Shown here: positions 16,173-24,213 of the stretch, one piece after another
Layout: the number at the start of each line of letters is the position of its first letter
Position numbering within the stretch: position 1 is the first letter of the stretch
Source: Novosphingobium cyanobacteriorum
Lineage (GTDB): Bacteria > Pseudomonadota > Alphaproteobacteria > Sphingomonadales > Sphingomonadaceae
Reading direction: 5' to 3'
NCBI RefSeq assembly: GCF_029436685.1
Contig: NZ_JAROCY010000016.1
Coordinates: 54,860 to 118,859, forward strand
Length of the DNA stretch: 64,000 bases
Notes under the pieces: model-generated
What the model was told of the DNA's origin: nothing
Databases searched by the model: none
What the model saw: the letters and a program-made list of their open reading frames with translations, nothing else
Made by a program: the position numbers and the translations under genes

Positions 16173-17344
16173 GGTTCGATCACCGTGATCGGACCGCCGC
16201 CTGCGTGCTCGATGGTGTAGGTGGCATTGCCGGTGGCCGGGTCGATCACGCGCACCGCCTCGTCCTCACCCGCGGTGATGATCCTGGGAGAGGCTTCCTG
16301 CGTCACTTCGATCGAGCGCGGCTTGCCTTCGACCATCAGGCGCTTGACCACCTTCCTGGCAGCGAGATCGACTTCCCAGACCTCCTCGCCGCCTTCCTTG
16401 TGTGTCCAGTATTCGCCCTTGTGCATCAGCACGAAGAGGTGACCGCTGGGCCGGTGCAAGGCCATTGGCTGGCCACCGCCCGGATACCAGTTCACTTCCA
16501 GCGGCTTGGTCTCGCCCTTGCGGATGCCGGCGGCTTCCTGGATCGAGAAGGCGGGGGCAATGGTCGGCGTGGCCGAGATCGAGGCGATATGGATCAGGCC
16601 GGTGTAGGTCATCATCACGGCCTGCTTGCGGCCCTTGTCATAGGCCAGGTTGTCAAACACCGGATCGTTGGTCGCCTCGAAGAACGGCGCGGTGTGCGTG
16701 ATCGCCGGCTTCGCGCCCATGACCGAGACCGTGGCCATCGATCCATCCGAACACAGCGCGGAAAAGCCGACGCCGGGGTTCGGGATCAGGTCTGCGCAAC
16801 CGGGCAGCTCGATTGTCTTGACGAACTTGCGCTTGGTGAAATCGATGAGATTGACGGAGGAGGCCGGGCTGAAGTTGTAGACGAAGCCCCACTTGCCGTC
16901 TTCGCTGACGATGAAGTTGTTCTTGCGCCCACCCACCAGCAGGCGGCCCGGCATGTCGATATCGGCCTGAACCTTGAGCGCGGTGCTGTCGTATATGGTG
17001 ATGTAATCCTGCCGGGTGCCGCGTGACCCTTTGGTCCAGATGCTCTGCGAGACGTAGTACGCCTTGCCCAGAGGGTCGAGCGCCATGTCGCTCAGGATCG
17101 GGGTCTCCACCTGGCCCAGCAGCTTGCCCGTTGCCGAATCATAGATGCTGGTGCCGCTGAGCACGAAGCCGCGCTGCACGAAGAACCAGCTCTTGGTGGC
17201 GGCGGGCAGCGTATTGACGTCCGATTCCTCGGGCTCGACCGAAGCCTTGGCCATGACCGGGCTGGCCGTCAGTGATCCCAGAGCGGACCCGAGCGCCAGC
17301 GCGGTGAGCGCGGCAGAAAGCTTCGCCTTGGCTGCGGACTTCAT
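16169..17344 (-). CDS. aauB: Amine dehydrogenase heavy chain, beta-propeller (aromatic amine dehydrogenase type)
   Basis: 391 residues with signal peptide ending around VMAKA. The sequence matches methylamine/aromatic amine dehydrogenase heavy chains, seven-bladed propellers that hold the light chain: IYDSATGKLLGQVE, LPGCADLIPNPG, GFSALCSDGSM, LFVLMHKGEYWTHKEGG. The operon order heavy chain-E-D-light chain-cytochrome c, without mauF, mauG, mauL, mauM or mauN, is that of the Alcaligenes aau cluster, so aromatic amines such as phenylethylamine or tyramine are more likely substrates than methylamine. A candidate operator lies 74 bases upstream. Confidence 0.95.
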   Translation of the reverse strand: MKSAAKAKLSAALTALALGSALGSLTASPVMAKASVEPEESDVNTLPAATKSWFFVQRGFVLSGTSIYDSATGKLLGQVETPILSDMALDPLGKAYYVSQSIWTKGSRGTRQDYITIYDSTALKVQADIDMPGRLLVGGRKNNFIVSEDGKWGFVYNFSPASSVNLIDFTKRKFVKTIELPGCADLIPNPGVGFSALCSDGSMATVSVMGAKPAITHTAPFFEATNDPVFDNLAYDKGRKQAVMMTYTGLIHIASISATPTIAPAFSIQEAAGIRKGETKPLEVNWYPGGGQPMALHRPSGHLFVLMHKGEYWTHKEGGEEVWEVDLAARKVVKRLMVEGKPRSIEVTQEASPRIITAGEDEAVRVIDPATGNATYTIEHAGGGPITVIEP

Positions 17345-17417
17345 TGTGGCACTGCCCCCTTGATTCGCCTGCCTGTGCGCCGCGTTCCCGGGCGGCGCTT
17401 CAATGTGCGATCACAAC

Positions 17418-17434
17418 TTTTGACGCGTGTCCTA
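17418..17434 (+). promoter_or_regulatory. Candidate operator, copy B, in the aau operon promoter
   Basis: TTTGACGCGTGTCCTAG lies between the aau heavy-chain start (17344) and the end of the MFS gene (17441), the only space for the operon promoter. It matches the motif consensus CTTGACGnGTGTCCAAG at 14 of the 16 defined positions. A CGATCAC element at 17409-17415 adjoins it. Confidence 0.5.
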
Positions 17435-17440
17435 GTTTAG

Positions 17441-18610
17441 TCAAGCGCCTTTCGCATCTGCGAAGGGGGGCTGGGGGTCCTTGCCTGAAAAAGGGTTGGC
17501 CGTGCGAAGCGAGGCGAGAACGATCATGGCCACGCCGGCACCCCCGGCAAAGGCGACACCTGCCGGAAGGCCATCCAATCCAAAGACGTGGGTTAGCGCG
17601 GATCCTGCCAGCGGGCCGGCGATCGTACCCAGCGCATGGGTGCAGGCGACGAAGGTGCGGAAGCGCGAATCCATGCTGGCCGCGCTGGCCATGCCCGAAC
17701 AGCGGATGATGATGGCGGTCGATCCGATGTTCAGCAGGATGACCGAGAGGATGAACAGGCCATCCTCGCCCGGCCGGGTCATTGCCAGAGGGGAGGCAAG
17801 GCCTAGCAGCGAGAGAATCGCGGTGAGCGGCACCGGTACGATCCGGCTTTCGCGCATGACGGTGATGGCGGTCAGCACGCCGACCACCGATCCGATCGCG
17901 ACGGCATGGCCGATGGTGCGGTCAGGCAGCCCGGCCTCTCCGGCCAGGGCGGCGGTGAAGCTCCAAACCAGCATGGTGGCGCAGATGAACCAGAAGGTGG
18001 CGGCGGCAAGGGCCCAGCCAGCGAGAGGGATGACAGCGCGGTGGGCCTCGGCGGGGGGGCTGTCCGATGTGGGTTTCGTCGCCAGCAGCGCCAGGAACGC
18101 GCAGGCTGGCGCAAGTGCGAGCAGGGCGATGGCGCCCTTTTCCCCCATCAGCAATGCCGCTTCGGGCAGCAGGGCCGAGGCCAGCGTGGCGATCAGCAGC
18201 TGCGCCAGGTAAACGGCGGCATAGGCGCGGTTGGGCGCACGGGCGGCATAGGCGCCCATGGCATGGGCATAGACCACGCCCATCGCAGTGCCATAACCGC
18301 CGCGCACCGCCAGCGTCGCGGTTCCGGGGCCAGCAAGCGGGGTCAACAGGCTGCAGGCGATGGCGAAAAGTGCCGCCGCCATCACGGCCCGATGAGGCAG
18401 CGCGGCGCCAAGCCGCCAGACTGCAAGCGCGCCCAGCGCCGCACCGCCCTGGGTGGCGCCGACGACGAGGCCATGCCACTCCGCGGGCAGGCCATTGGCG
18501 TGGGTCAGCAGCGCCAGGAAGACAGGGTCTATCCCGGGCTGCAGGCAGCCGATCGCGGCCGCCGAAGGCGCGGCAAGGCCGAGAACCAGCGATCGCGCAC
18601 GCCAACGCAT
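17441..18610 (-). CDS. Major facilitator superfamily transporter
   Basis: 389 residues, about twelve hydrophobic segments, with paired Gly-rich helices (GLVVGATQGGAALGALAVWRLGAALPHR is the first cytoplasmic loop region, with the A-motif-like Gly/Arg pattern). It is a YbfB/cyanate-permease-like MFS protein without recognisable substrate motif. It lies upstream of the aau operon on the same strand, 96 bases away, and downstream of the TetR gene; uptake or efflux of amines or acids is a guess from context. Confidence 0.8.
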   Translation of the reverse strand: MRWRARSLVLGLAAPSAAAIGCLQPGIDPVFLALLTHANGLPAEWHGLVVGATQGGAALGALAVWRLGAALPHRAVMAAALFAIACSLLTPLAGPGTATLAVRGGYGTAMGVVYAHAMGAYAARAPNRAYAAVYLAQLLIATLASALLPEAALLMGEKGAIALLALAPACAFLALLATKPTSDSPPAEAHRAVIPLAGWALAAATFWFICATMLVWSFTAALAGEAGLPDRTIGHAVAIGSVVGVLTAITVMRESRIVPVPLTAILSLLGLASPLAMTRPGEDGLFILSVILLNIGSTAIIIRCSGMASAASMDSRFRTFVACTHALGTIAGPLAGSALTHVFGLDGLPAGVAFAGGAGVAMIVLASLRTANPFSGKDPQPPFADAKGA

Positions 18611-18703
18611 TCACGACTACCCTTTGCATGCCGCGCCTCTTGCGGGCGCGCGCCGCCTGCCAGGCCAAGCTCCCGACGGGCGCATGTCCTTATCGGCAGG
18701 CCC

Positions 18704-19381
18704 TTATTTCAGGGCGGCAATCTGTTCCGGGGTGATCGACTTGGCAAGCTGGACCAGCGCATGGGTCGCAACAAGGGTGATTGACGGCATCTTGGCCGCC
18801 CACGGCTTGTCAAAGCCGGTGAAGGGCGTGGTCCCTTCCATAGAGGCGCTGATGTAGAGTGCCACGGTGTGCACGTCATCGGGCGAGAGAGCGGGGTTGA
18901 GTTCGGCCACTACCTCGCCGATGAAATCGTGCACGCTCTGGTAGAAGGCTCGCACGCGGTCAGCCACGAAGGCGTTGTGGTTGGCCAGCGCCCACAGTTC
19001 GGTGAACAGGCGCGTGGTGCGCTTGCCTGCGATATCTTCAAGGCAGATCACGATGATCAGCCGCAGCTTTTCTTCCGGGCTCAGATGCGGCTGGCGCACG
19101 CGGCTTTCCAGCGTCTTGTCATAGCTGACCAGAAGTTCGTCCAGCAGCGTCTGGATCAGCATTTCCTTGCGCGGGAAGTGGTAGGAAACGTTCCCCACCT
19201 TCATCCCGCATTCCGCCGCGATCCGGCGGATGGTGAAGGCGGCGGCGCCTTCATTGATCAGCACGGTCAGCGCGGCCTTCAGGATCGCATCGACGGTCTC
19301 TGTGCCGCGGGCATAGGTGCCCGGGCGGCCGGCAGGCGCGGGCGCCCCTTCGTCCTTTGCTGCGGCAACCTTGTCCAGCAT
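18704..19381 (-). CDS. TetR family transcriptional regulator, candidate regulator of the amine locus
   Basis: 225 residues from the ATG at 19381, with AGGAG eight bases before; a longer frame to 19411 lacks a ribosome site. The N-terminal HTH shows ILKAALTVLINEGAAAFTIRRIA and CGMKVGNVSYHFPRKEML, the standard TetR DNA-binding helix. The C-terminal part is a ligand domain of unknown specificity. It is divergent from the iorA-like gene, with a motif copy at 19449 in between; four more copies lie before the amidohydrolase, aau operon, qhp remnant and TonB-receptor region. It is therefore the best candidate for a local amine-regulon repressor, but this is inference. Confidence 0.92.
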   Translation of the reverse strand: MLDKVAAAKDEGAPAPAGRPGTYARGTETVDAILKAALTVLINEGAAAFTIRRIAAECGMKVGNVSYHFPRKEMLIQTLLDELLVSYDKTLESRVRQPHLSPEEKLRLIIVICLEDIAGKRTTRLFTELWALANHNAFVADRVRAFYQSVHDFIGEVVAELNPALSPDDVHTVALYISASMEGTTPFTGFDKPWAAKMPSITLVATHALVQLAKSITPEQIAALK

Positions 19382-19448
19382 GCAGTCGTCTCCTGCCGTC
19401 CGGCAAAGCACGGAGCATGCTGCATGGCAACAACGAACTTGACCAATA

Positions 19449-19465
19449 CTTGAAGCCTGTCCAAC
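19449..19465 (+). promoter_or_regulatory. Candidate operator, copy D, in the TetR/iorA divergent promoter
   Basis: CTTGAAGCCTGTCCAAC matches the motif at CTTGAnG and TGTCCAA. A second half-site, CTTGAC, occurs 11 bases earlier (19438-19443) and overlaps a possible -35 box TTGACC. Confidence 0.4.
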
Positions 19466-19507
19466 ATTTCGGCTCGTCCCTCCAAAATGGTATCGAAAGC
19501 GCGCACC

Positions 19508-19972
19508 ATGGCGATCCCCATCACCGTCAACCGCAAGAAGCGCATGGTGGAGGCAGAGGGCGACAAGCCGCTGCTGTGGGTTCTGCGTGAGGATCTGGAC
19601 ATGCCGGGCACCAAGTTCGGCTGCGGGGCGGGGCTTTGCGGGGCCTGCACGGTCATTCTGGATGGCGTGGCGGTGCGATCCTGCCAGACGCCGATCGCCG
19701 ATGCGGCGGGCAAGCAGATCACCACGATCGAGGGCGTTTCCGCGCTGCCCGTGGGCAAGAAGGTGGTCGAGGCCTGGCTCGACATTGACGTGCCGCAGTG
19801 CGGTTATTGCCAGGCGGGGCAGATCATGTCGGCCACCGCGCTGCTGACGCAGACGCCCAAGCCGAGTGCCGATGACATCCTTGGCGGGATGAACGGCAAC
19901 ATCTGCCGCTGCGCCACCTATGTCCGCATCGAAAAGGCGATCCGCAAGGCCGCCGGGCTGGAGCAGGCCTGA
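19508..19972 (+). CDS. [2Fe-2S] subunit of IorAB-type aldehyde/N-heterocycle oxidoreductase
   Basis: 154 residues from ATG 19508; an in-frame ATG at 19487 is possible. Two [2Fe-2S] clusters are evident: the plant-ferredoxin-type set in KFGCGAGLCGACTV with a distal Cys (RSCQTP), and the helical-domain set CGYCQAGQ...CRCATY. This is the small subunit of the isoquinoline 1-oxidoreductase/periplasmic aldehyde oxidase family, transferring electrons from the molybdenum centre. It has no export signal and is expected to travel with the Tat-exported large subunit. Its stop overlaps the next ATG by one base. Confidence 0.93.
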   Translation: MAIPITVNRKKRMVEAEGDKPLLWVLREDLDMPGTKFGCGAGLCGACTVILDGVAVRSCQTPIADAAGKQITTIEGVSALPVGKKVVEAWLDIDVPQCGYCQAGQIMSATALLTQTPKPSADDILGGMNGNICRCATYVRIEKAIRKAAGLEQA

Positions 19973-22170
19973 TGAACGCGCCCACGCTTTCCCGTCGCTC
20001 GTTCATCGCCGCTTCGCTGGCCGGTGGCGCCACGCTGACGTTTGAGGCGCAGCTGGCCTTCGCCGCCAGCCCGATGCTTCCGGAACCGGTCACGCTCAAC
20101 GCCTTCATCCGTGTGATGGCGGACAACAGCGTGGTCATCGGCGCCAAGAATCCGGAGATCGGGCAGGGCGTGAAGGTGATGCTGCCGATGCTGATCGCCG
20201 AGGAATTGGACATCAGCTGGGAACAGGTGCGGATCGAGCAGACCGACGCCGACCAGGCGAAGTACGGCCCGCAGGTGGCGGGCGGCAGCACGGCCACGCC
20301 GATGAACTGGCTGCCCATGCGGCAGGCCGGCGCGGCGGCGCGGGCGATGCTGGTTGCGGCGGCGGCCAGGCAGTGGGGCGTGGATGCCGCGACGCTTTCG
20401 ACCGAGGCGGGCCGTGTGCTCGACAAGGCAGGCGGGCGCAGCGCCACATACGCCGCGCTGGCCAGGGCGGCGGCGGCAGAAACCGCGCCCGACCTCGCCA
20501 AGGTGCCTTTGAAGGACCCGGCCGCGTTCCGCATCATCGGCCAGTCCAAGAAGGGTGTCGATGTGCCGAAGATCGTCAGCGGGCAGCCGCTGTTCGGCAT
20601 AGATACGCGCCTGCCCGGCATGGTCCATGCCGCGCTGGTCAAGTGCCCTGCCATCGGCGGCACCCTGGCCAAGGTGGATGACGCCGCCGCGCGCGCCGTG
20701 CCCGGCGTGATCGCGGTTGTGCCGATCAGCAGCGGCCAGTGCCCTGCGGGCAAGATGGACGCGCTGGCCGTGGTCGCCAATTCATGGTGGACCGCGCACA
20801 AGGCGCGCGAGAAGCTGTCCGTGGAATGGGACACCGCCGCGCAGGACGGTTTCTCTACCGAAGGCTATGCCAGGGCGGCGGCAGACCTGCTGCCCAAGGC
20901 GCCGGCCGCCACCATATTCAAGGCGGGCGATGCCGATGCGGCGCTCGCCGGAGCGGCCAAGGTCATCACCGCCGATTACAGCTACCCCTTCCTAGCCCAC
21001 GCCACGCTTGAGCCGCAGAACTGCACTGCGCTGTGGCACGCGGATGGCAAGCTGGAGTTCTGGGCGCCCACGCAGAACCCCGGCAATGGCCGCAAGGACG
21101 TGGCCGCCATGCTGGGCATCGCGCCCGAGGCGATGACCATCCACATGACCCGCATCGGCGGCGGCTTTGGCCGGAGGCTGATGAACGACTACATGGTGCT
21201 GGCCGCGCAAGTGGCCAAGGCGCTGCCGGGCAAGCCGGTGAAGCTGCTGTTCGACCGCACCGACGACCTGCGCAATGATTATTACCGCCCTGCGGGCTGG
21301 CATCGCTTTACCGCCGGCCTGGATGCGCAGGGGCAGGTCGTGGCGTTCAAGGACCACTTCATCACCTTTGGCGCCGACGGCAAGGCGATCCGCGCGGCGG
21401 AGCTTTCTTCCACCGAATACCCTGCGCCGGTGCTGCCCAACGTGCACATGGGGCAGTCCTTCCTTGCCACCAACCTCACCACCGGCTGGCTGCGGGCGCC
21501 TTCGTCCAACGCGTTGGCCTTCGTGTTCCAGTCATTCATGGACGAACTGGCCGAGGCGGCGGGCACCGACCTGCCCGAACTGATGCGCCGCACGCTGGGC
21601 CCGGCGCGCGAACTGCCCACCGAGCGGCAGGGGCTGGTGTTCCACACCGGCCGCGCCCGTGCGGTGATCGATGCGGTGACGAAGCTGGCCGGCTGGACCG
21701 GCAAGCCATCCACCACGCCCGGAAAGGCCAATGAAAGTAAGGGCCGGGGCTTCGGCTTCTACTTCAGCCACCGGGGATACTTTGCCGAGGTGGCTGATGT
21801 GACCGTGGCCGATGGCGCGGTGAAGGTGGACAAGGTGTGGATCGCCGGCGACATCGGCAGCCAGATCATCAATCCGATCAACGCCGAGCACCAGTCGCAG
21901 GGTGCGGCGATCGAAGGGCTGGCACAGGCCTTGGTGCTGCAGCCGATCGTGCAGGAACAGGGCCGCGTCACCGCCGAAAACTTTGGCGAGTTCCCGCTGC
22001 TGCGCATGGATGGCAAGCCGGGGGAGATCGCGCTGGAATGGGTGAAGAGCGACTTCCCGCCCACCGGCCTTGGCGAACCGGCGTTGCCCCCGGTGATCCC
22101 CGCGGTGGCCAATGCGATCTATCGCGCCACTGGAAAACGGCTCCGTTCCCTGCCGCTCAACCTAGGCTGA
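19972..22170 (+). CDS. Tat-exported molybdopterin subunit of IorAB-type aldehyde/N-heterocycle oxidoreductase
   Basis: 732 residues. Twin arginines in LSRRSFIAASLAGG (8-9) mark Tat export. Family motifs: NPEIGQGVKVMLPMLIAEELD, RIGGGFGRR and GLGEPALPP with the catalytic Glu near residue 702. IorB-type enzymes hydroxylate N-heterocycles or oxidise aldehydes with water as the oxygen donor. Both this enzyme and the TTQ amine dehydrogenase are periplasmic, and the maturation genes xdhC and mocA sit in the amine dehydrogenase operon; oxidation of the amine-derived aldehyde to acid is the inferred function. Confidence 0.92.
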   Translation: MNAPTLSRRSFIAASLAGGATLTFEAQLAFAASPMLPEPVTLNAFIRVMADNSVVIGAKNPEIGQGVKVMLPMLIAEELDISWEQVRIEQTDADQAKYGPQVAGGSTATPMNWLPMRQAGAAARAMLVAAAARQWGVDAATLSTEAGRVLDKAGGRSATYAALARAAAAETAPDLAKVPLKDPAAFRIIGQSKKGVDVPKIVSGQPLFGIDTRLPGMVHAALVKCPAIGGTLAKVDDAAARAVPGVIAVVPISSGQCPAGKMDALAVVANSWWTAHKAREKLSVEWDTAAQDGFSTEGYARAAADLLPKAPAATIFKAGDADAALAGAAKVITADYSYPFLAHATLEPQNCTALWHADGKLEFWAPTQNPGNGRKDVAAMLGIAPEAMTIHMTRIGGGFGRRLMNDYMVLAAQVAKALPGKPVKLLFDRTDDLRNDYYRPAGWHRFTAGLDAQGQVVAFKDHFITFGADGKAIRAAELSSTEYPAPVLPNVHMGQSFLATNLTTGWLRAPSSNALAFVFQSFMDELAEAAGTDLPELMRRTLGPARELPTERQGLVFHTGRARAVIDAVTKLAGWTGKPSTTPGKANESKGRGFGFYFSHRGYFAEVADVTVADGAVKVDKVWIAGDIGSQIINPINAEHQSQGAAIEGLAQALVLQPIVQEQGRVTAENFGEFPLLRMDGKPGEIALEWVKSDFPPTGLGEPALPPVIPAVANAIYRATGKRLRSLPLNLG

Positions 22171-22233
22171 AAGGCCGCTGCAACGCCACCGCTTAAAAGG
22201 GTGTTTTGCACTGCAACAAAGCGTTTGACGAAT

Positions 22234-22250
22234 CTTGGACACCCGTCAAG
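22234..22250 (-). promoter_or_regulatory. Candidate operator, copy C, upstream of the qhp remnant
   Basis: On the minus strand this reads CTTGACGGGTGTCCAAG, the best match to the motif; on the plus strand CTTGGACACCCGTCAAG, an imperfect inverted repeat. It lies 64 bases before the qhpA-like ATG at 22315. Confidence 0.5.
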
Positions 22251-22314
22251 ACTTCCCCCATCGGAACCGCACGACTCATCGGTTCCCGAAATCATGCAGG
22301 GGGATTTCGCGCGC

Positions 22315-22779
22315 ATGCCTTTCCCGGATTCAAACGCCGCCGGCCGGTCCAGCCTGTTCCGTCGCTTCTCCACGCTGCTGCTGATCGGGGCCGCCGGTCT
22401 CGGCACCGCCACCGCCGTCACCGGGCAGCAGTCCTCCATGGCGGCAGAGCCGAGCGAGACCGAGGAAGGCATCCCGGTTACCGACGCGCTGACCAAGGAA
22501 AAGTGCGGCGCGTGCCACACGGCTGACGCCAAGGGCAACCTCTCGCGCATTTCGTGGGTGCGCACCACGCCCGAAGGCTGGGACCAGGCGATCAAGCGCA
22601 TGGTCAAGCTGAACGGCGCGGCCGTCACGCCCGAGGAAGCGCGTCACATCGTGCGCTACCTGTCGAACAGCCACGGCCTTGCCCCTGAAGAGGCGAAGCC
22701 GGTGATGTACCTCGTCGAAAAGCGCGTGATCGACGAAACCAACATTCCCAGCGAATCCGTGCGCACCAGCTGCGCCGCG
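22315..22779 (+). pseudogene. qhpA: Truncated qhpA: QHNDH alpha subunit, N-terminal third only
   Basis: From ATG 22315 (GGGGGA upstream) a signal peptide (FRRFSTLLLIGAAGLGTATA) is followed by a haem domain with CGACH and ISWVRTTPEGWDQAIKRM, as in the alpha subunit of quinohemoprotein amine dehydrogenase. The conserved sequence stops after VRTSCAA, where a second CxxCH would be expected (CAACH in homologues); the frame then runs through unrelated codons to a stop at 22833. Full alpha subunits are several hundred residues longer and carry two haems. The protein would lack most of its domains and is almost surely non-functional. Confidence 0.85.
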
Positions 22780-23183
22780 CGTCCGACCCCTGGGTGCACA
22801 ACAAGGTCTTCGGGCTCGGCACCTTTGACCTGAACCACCGCAAGTTCAGCTTCACGCCGATCGGCCCGGTCACCACCGCGATCACCGGGCTGGAACTGAC
22901 TCCGGATGGCAAGACCGCCTATACCGTCGTCACCAATGGCAATATCGGCAACAAGCGCTGCGAATTCTGGAAGTTCGAAATGCCTTCGGCCAAGCTGGAG
23001 GACAAGGTGGAATTCCCCTGCCGTTCGCGCTTCCAGTTCGGCATGTCGGCCGATGGCAAGAAGCTCTACATCTATGGCGCCAGCTATGACATCGAGGTCT
23101 ATGACGCCGCCACGATGAAGTATGAAAAGACCTGGGATCTCGCCGCCGACGCCACCATGGCCGGAATGCTTATCCTGAAATGA
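22779..23183 (+). pseudogene. qhpB: Truncated qhpB: C-terminal part of the QHNDH beta-propeller subunit
   Basis: Starting at the junction near 22779, a different frame reads ASDPWVHNKVFGLGTFDL and continues as a beta-propeller to the stop at 23183 (LELTPDGKTAYTVV, MSADGKKLYIYGASYDIEVYD). This fits the C-terminal third of the QHNDH beta subunit. There is no initiation signal of its own; GTG 22794 is only an in-frame codon. Its stop overlaps the next gene by ATGA, which shows that the right side of the operon kept its original arrangement. Confidence 0.8.
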
Positions 23184-24193
23184 GGGGGGGCTCGCCCGCC
23201 GGGGTTGCGCTCCACGGCAGCGGCATCGCCGCCGCAGCCTTCGTGCATGTTCTGGCGGGTGAGAACTTCCCGGTTTTCGGTGATGGTGGGCAGGGCGCTT
23301 ACGGCGGCTCTGCTCCGGTGGTGATGCTGGGCGAACAGGCGGTGGGCCTGCTGTCCGACCTGTTCCGCAAGCCCCTGTTTTCCGCCGCGCACCGCATCGA
23401 CCGCCGCATCGTCCGCTGGGGTGGGGGCGATCCTGCCGTGGTGCCGCACCGCGCACTGGCGATTTCCGGCGTGGATCTGGCCGCTGCCCTGCCGCAACCG
23501 ACCCTGCAGGCGGGCGAGGCTGCATTCACTGTCCACACGGTGCCGCCGTTCCCGCAAGAGGCAATGCTGCGCTTCGGCTCCCGCCCGGCTGCGGCGGCTC
23601 CTGTCCAGCTTGCACCTACTGCCGATACGCACGCCGCGCTGGTGGAGGCGACCGAGGCCGGGTGGCTGTTCCTGATCCCGCAGGGGCAGGGGGCGGGCTG
23701 GCTGCTGAGTGTGGGTGGCGATCCCGATGCCCTGCTGGCCTCCGCGCCGCTCGTTGCGTCATCGGTCGCGTCGCTCTCCCCGGTCGTCGCCCGCTTTGAG
23801 ACCGCGCCGAGAATGCTGCAGGTCCTTGTGGGCGAGGATTTCCTCGCGCTCGGGCATCATGCACTTGCGTTCGATCCGATCTGCGGAGATGGCACCGCCA
23901 CCGCTGCGCGCGCCGCGATCCTTGCCGCGGCGGTCGTCGCCGGCATTGCGGAGGGGCAGGACGCCGATCTTCTGCTGGGCCATTACAATGCGATGATGGT
24001 GGCGGCCATGCGGCGGCATCTTCAGGTCAGCCTGCCGTTCTATCGCAGCGGTGGTGGCACTACCTGGTGGCTGGCGCAGGCCGATGCAGTGGCCGAAGGG
24101 CACGCCTGGTGCACCCGCTTCCTCGCACGCGTGGGTGACCCACGCTTCGTGCTGCAGGGTAACCGCCTGATCCCGCGGGAGAAAGCAGCCTGA
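23180..24193 (+). CDS. qhpG: QhpG-like FAD-dependent monooxygenase for QHNDH cofactor maturation
   Basis: 337 residues from ATG 23180, overlapping the qhpB remnant stop. An FAD-binding start GVALHGSGIAAAAF and a distal PICGDGTATAARAAI, the second FAD motif of this family, are visible. QhpG dihydroxylates a tryptophan of the gamma subunit during cysteine tryptophylquinone formation. The N-terminal dinucleotide loop is atypical (GSGIAA rather than GGGPAG) and no acidic residue is obvious at the end of the second strand, so some decay is possible. With no gamma subunit gene in the cluster its substrate is missing here. Confidence 0.75.
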   Translation: MRGGSPAGVALHGSGIAAAAFVHVLAGENFPVFGDGGQGAYGGSAPVVMLGEQAVGLLSDLFRKPLFSAAHRIDRRIVRWGGGDPAVVPHRALAISGVDLAAALPQPTLQAGEAAFTVHTVPPFPQEAMLRFGSRPAAAAPVQLAPTADTHAALVEATEAGWLFLIPQGQGAGWLLSVGGDPDALLASAPLVASSVASLSPVVARFETAPRMLQVLVGEDFLALGHHALAFDPICGDGTATAARAAILAAAVVAGIAEGQDADLLLGHYNAMMVAAMRRHLQVSLPFYRSGGGTTWWLAQADAVAEGHAWCTRFLARVGDPRFVLQGNRLIPREKAA

Positions 24194-24213
24194 ATCAGCC
24201 TCCATCCCTGCCC

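Noticed and set aside
19438..19466. A definite promoter call (TTGACC/CAACAT) for the iorA-like gene
   Set aside because: The -10 match is poor and start sites cannot be decided from sequence alone; only the operator-like motif is listed.
22201..22833. Reading the frame as a complete small cytochrome c gene
   Set aside because: The sequence before 22315 is untranslated leader, and the tail after 22779 is out-of-frame qhpB. The conserved part breaks off where the second haem motif of QHNDH alpha should be.
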